From Balneolaceae bacterium (GTDB lineage Bacteria > Bacteroidota > Rhodothermia > Balneolales > Balneolaceae): 9,151 nt of DNA. A program made the position numbers and the translations under genes. Every line of letters starts with the position of its first letter. Within the stretch, counting starts at the first letter, position 1. The DNA lies in contig PWFZ01000201.1 in NCBI GenBank assembly GCA_003555185.1, forward strand, positions 1 to 9,151, written 5' to 3'. Below the pieces are notes generated by a model. The model was not told the DNA's origin and searched no databases. It was given only the letters and a program-made list of their open reading frames with translations. This document shows, in pieces, positions 6,723-9,151 of the stretch.

Positions 6723-7430
6723 ATGGCAAAACCAGTTTACTACTCTTCATTATCGATCATTACTATTTTTTCATTTTTTCTAATAGGACTATCAGGATGC
6801 TCAAGCACAGAAACTGTTAATGAGAGTACTGCACAGCAGCGGGATATGTCTGAAATGGAGGCGATTTATTGGGAGAGAATAAAGGAGTCCCGCATGAATT
6901 TTACGGATGCTGATGTCGATTTCATGAACGGAATGATAGGCCATCATGCGCAGGCTTTAATCATGTCTCGATTGGCCCCGGAAAATGATGCCAGCCGCTC
7001 CATTCAAGTTTTGGCCGCTCGAATAATTAATGCCCAGGGTGATGAAATAAAATTAATGAAGCGCTGGTTAGACGACCGGAATCAACCCGTTCCCCAAGTT
7101 CATATTGACGGGTTGAATTTAATGGTCCACGGACCGGACGATCACCACGGTCACCATGGAATGCATGATCATTCCGATATGCCCGGCATGCTATCGCAGT
7201 CTCAACTCGAAGAACTGGCAGCCGCAAACGGTCGCGAATTCGACCGTTTATTTCTGAAATTTATGATTGAACATCACGAAGGAGCTATAACAATGGTCCA
7301 GACTCTATTTGCTGCAGATGGTGCCGCCGCTGACAGAGAAATGTTTGATCTGGCATCCGGCATTAATGCTGAACAGATTACCGAAATTGAGCGAATGAAA
7401 CTGATGCTGGAAAATATTCCTGACAGCTGA
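6723..7430 (+). CDS. DUF305 domain lipoprotein, probable metal (copper) binder
   Basis: This 235-residue envelope lipoprotein has a signal peptide ending in LSGC (C26) and a polar stalk to about residue 58. It then has two DUF305 half-domains. The first (about 62-118) has FMNGMIGHHAQALIMS with H74 and H75, followed by a QxxEIxxM helix (Q105, E108, M112). The second (about 173-232) repeats the pattern with FMIEHHEGAITM, H184 and H185, then Q218, E221 and M225. The two halves thus look like an internal duplication of a helical pair. Between them is a hinge (136-156) with seven His, three Met and several Asp. DUF305 is a helical ferritin-like family, and members such as cyanobacterial CopM bind copper. 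The His/Met-rich hinge fits copper or silver binding, which is inference. No Shine-Dalgarno sequence precedes the ATG. The gene is divergent from the GH32 gene and 178 bp upstream of the LVIVD gene on the same strand. Confidence 0.92.
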   Translation: MAKPVYYSSLSIITIFSFFLIGLSGCSSTETVNESTAQQRDMSEMEAIYWERIKESRMNFTDADVDFMNGMIGHHAQALIMSRLAPENDASRSIQVLAARIINAQGDEIKLMKRWLDDRNQPVPQVHIDGLNLMVHGPDDHHGHHGMHDHSDMPGMLSQSQLEELAAANGREFDRLFLKFMIEHHEGAITMVQTLFAADGAAADREMFDLASGINAEQITEIERMKLMLENIPDS

Positions 7431-7608
7431 AGAAATTGAATATCTACTACTATCTCTGTGTAAGTCTATTTTGATTTCTGCAGTGGATGGGTTGGGAGTG
7501 ATTTTCTTAAGGTGCGCATATTTATAATTTCTCAGTCACCTTGTTAAATTACATTTACCCTTCAAGCTAATACGCTTTTATAAAACCTGAACCAACAAAT
7601 AACTACAT
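7431..7608 (+). other. Intergenic region between the DUF305 and LVIVD genes
   Basis: No gene is seen in these 178 bp. AAGGTG (7509-7514) can pair with CACCTT (7537-7542), but the loop is 22 bases and no T run follows, so it is a poor terminator. TATAAT at 7523-7528 and TATAAA at 7579-7584 are -10-like but have no well-spaced -35 partner. Whether the two genes are transcribed together is unresolved. Confidence 0.3.
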
Positions 7609-9151
7609 ATGAAACATCTATTCCCGGGGATTTTGCTCGCACTTGCCGTTGTTTTCGGCGTGTACAGCTGTGCTTCCTCAGAAATGACACAAGAAGAAGA
7701 TTCGTCCAACATTATGCAACTCCACGAAGCAGACAGGCCCAGCCCTGATCCTCGTGTAGGTTTAGGAGGAGGCCTTTTTGATTACGAAGAAACCATCTGG
7801 AATTTAAATCTTTTATCAGCAACACCTCCACCTGAGAGTTTTCTGGGTTCATGGGGTACCGATTTGGCGTTTATCGATCATTATGCCATTCAGGGCAACT
7901 ATGATGGATTTATAATTTGGGATATATCAAACCCCGAAAGTCCTGAAGTTGTCGTTGATTTTGTATGTCCGGCTTCTCAAAGTGATGTATCCGTTTATGG
8001 AAATCTCCTGTTCGTTTCAGGTGAAGGACTCGGAGGGCGGCTAGATTGTGGCGAAGATGGAGTACAAGAGCCCGTAAGTGAAGAACGACTTCGTGGAATC
8101 AGAATTTTTGACATCTCTGATATAGAGAACCCTGAGTACATATCTAACGTACAAACTTGTCGCGGATCACATACTCACTCTGTTTTGGTTGATCCTGACG
8201 ATGATCAAAATATTTATGTTTATGTATCAGGATCTGCACCTGTTCGACCGGAAGCTGAACTTCCAGGTTGTACAAGCGTCTTTCCTGATGAAGACCCTGA
8301 CAGCCCGCTTTTCCGAATTGAAGTTATAAAAGTGCCTCTGGATGATCCTAAGGCTTCTGCTATAGCTAATTCCCCGAGAATTTTTGACGATTTAGAAGCA
8401 CCTCCAACAAGAGACGCAACTCCTGAAGAGCGTCAGCGAATTGAAGAAGCCCGAGAAGCAGGAGCCTTTATTGGCAGTATGCAGGGTCGCGAACGTGTAA
8501 TGTCGGGCGGAATGGTAAGAAACTTCCTTTCTCAAATAGTTGAGGAACGAGGCGGAACTGAAGTAACAGCAGAAGATAGTGCTGCGCTTCGCGACAGACT
8601 TCCCGATTTTATTGATGAAATGCTTGCGTCTCGCGGCAGAGGATCTGAAGCGTTAGGTCCTAATCAGTGCCACGATATTACACTTTATCCGGAATTAGGA
8701 ATTGCCGGAGGAGCATGTGAGGGCTATGGTCTGTTGCTTGATATTTCTGACCCTGTAAACCCGACACGAATTGATGCTGTAGCAGATTCTAACTTCGCCT
8801 ATTGGCATTCAGCCACATTTAACAATGATGGTACAACCGTGCTTTTCACAGATGAATGGGGCGGCGGAACTCAGCCTAAATGTCGTGAAGAAGATCCTTA
8901 TGAGTGGGGAGCAAATGCACTTTACACAATTGAAGATGGGAAAATGGTATTTCAAAGCTATTTCAAAATGGATGCCCCACAAACAGAAGCAGAAAATTGT
9001 GTCGCTCACAACGGATCACTGATCCCAATTCCCGGACGCGATATTATGGTTCAGTCCTGGTACCAGGGCGGTATCAATATTTTTGACTTTACTGACCCGA
9101 AAAACCCGGTTGAAATTGCATTCCACGATCGTGGACCTATCAACCCGGAAA
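7609..9151 (+). CDS. LVIVD-repeat beta-propeller lipoprotein (partial, cut at the window end)
   Basis: The frame is open from ATG 7609 to the last base, giving 514 codons with no stop. A signal peptide ends in VYSC, giving a probable lipidated C21; the Tyr at -2 is unusual. An acidic stalk follows. At least four LVIVD-type repeats, of form G-x-I-x-x-D-I-S-D-P-x-x-P, are visible at residues 100-112, 163-175, 374-385 and 488-500. LVIVD proteins are predicted beta-propellers whose biochemical role is unknown. Histidines H190, H355, H400 and H467 recur at similar blade positions. Eight further Cys (120, 147, 184, 221, 354, 370, 425, 464) could form disulfides outside the cytoplasm. Residues 265-344 are charged and look helical, forming an insertion between repeats 2 and 3. 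The C-terminus is missing. No Shine-Dalgarno sequence is seen. It lies 178 bp after the DUF305 gene. Confidence 0.88.
   Translation, partial: MKHLFPGILLALAVVFGVYSCASSEMTQEEDSSNIMQLHEADRPSPDPRVGLGGGLFDYEETIWNLNLLSATPPPESFLGSWGTDLAFIDHYAIQGNYDGFIIWDISNPESPEVVVDFVCPASQSDVSVYGNLLFVSGEGLGGRLDCGEDGVQEPVSEERLRGIRIFDISDIENPEYISNVQTCRGSHTHSVLVDPDDDQNIYVYVSGSAPVRPEAELPGCTSVFPDEDPDSPLFRIEVIKVPLDDPKASAIANSPRIFDDLEAPPTRDATPEERQRIEEAREAGAFIGSMQGRERVMSGGMVRNFLSQIVEERGGTEVTAEDSAALRDRLPDFIDEMLASRGRGSEALGPNQCHDITLYPELGIAGGACEGYGLLLDISDPVNPTRIDAVADSNFAYWHSATFNNDGTTVLFTDEWGGGTQPKCREEDPYEWGANALYTIEDGKMVFQSYFKMDAPQTEAENCVAHNGSLIPIPGRDIMVQSWYQGGINIFDFTDPKNPVEIAFHDRGPINPE

Noticed and set aside
7027..7227. Minus-strand open frame within the DUF305 gene
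   Set aside because: It is antisense to the His-rich hinge, with composition set by the coding strand and no start context.
7509..7542. AAGGTG/CACCTT inverted repeat after the DUF305 gene as a terminator
   Set aside because: The loop is 22 bases and there is no T tract.
8809..9022. Short open frames on both strands inside the LVIVD gene
   Set aside because: They are out of frame with a continuous 514-codon reading frame bearing repeat motifs.
1..9151. Insertion sequence, prophage, CRISPR, toxin-antitoxin or tRNA
   Set aside because: No transposase, integrase, spaced direct repeats, cloverleaf or small paired toxin-antitoxin frames were seen on either strand.

Overview
The window looks like chromosome from a member of the Bacteroidota/Balneolota/Rhodothermota lineage, most likely a marine or salt-tolerant one. 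This is inferred from family content and style, not from a marker gene. None of the seven genes has a convincing Shine-Dalgarno sequence, upstream regions are AT-rich, four products carry lipoprotein signal peptides, and the secreted proteins are rich in Asp and Glu. GC content appears to be in the low-to-mid 40s percent by eye (not computed).

Layout. A palindromic C-rich/G-rich hairpin with a T tail (27-64) lies just beyond the end of ettA (89-1762, minus), which encodes an ABC-F translation factor. ettA is divergent from a lipoprotein alpha/beta hydrolase gene (1925-2743, plus), and the 162 bp between them holds three separate inverted repeats. The hydrolase gene runs tail-to-tail, with an 11 bp overlap, into a minus-strand three-gene unit. 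In transcription order this unit is a GH32 fructan/sucrose hydrolase lipoprotein (6465-4813), an MFS sugar porter (4745-3372) and a CPBP-family intramembrane protease (3353-2733). A 26 bp near-perfect palindrome (6526-6551) sits just upstream of the GH32 gene, in the divergent region shared with the next gene. To the right, on the plus strand, are a DUF305 lipoprotein (6723-7430) with a His/Met-rich hinge and an LVIVD-repeat beta-propeller lipoprotein (7609 onward) that is cut by the window end.

How they work together. The GH32 enzyme probably releases fructose (and glucose from sucrose) outside the inner membrane, and the sugar porter carries it in. This makes a compact fructan or sucrose utilisation unit with no SusC/SusD pair, fructokinase or regulator inside the window. 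The palindrome is the best candidate for its operator. DUF305 plus the LVIVD propeller may form a second envelope module, possibly linked to copper or another metal, but that link is inference. EttA is a housekeeping gene. I did not see a mobile element, phage, CRISPR array, tRNA or rRNA, and I did not find a clearly novel multi-gene system. The most unusual items are the intergenic palindromes and the histidine pattern and helical insertion of the LVIVD protein.
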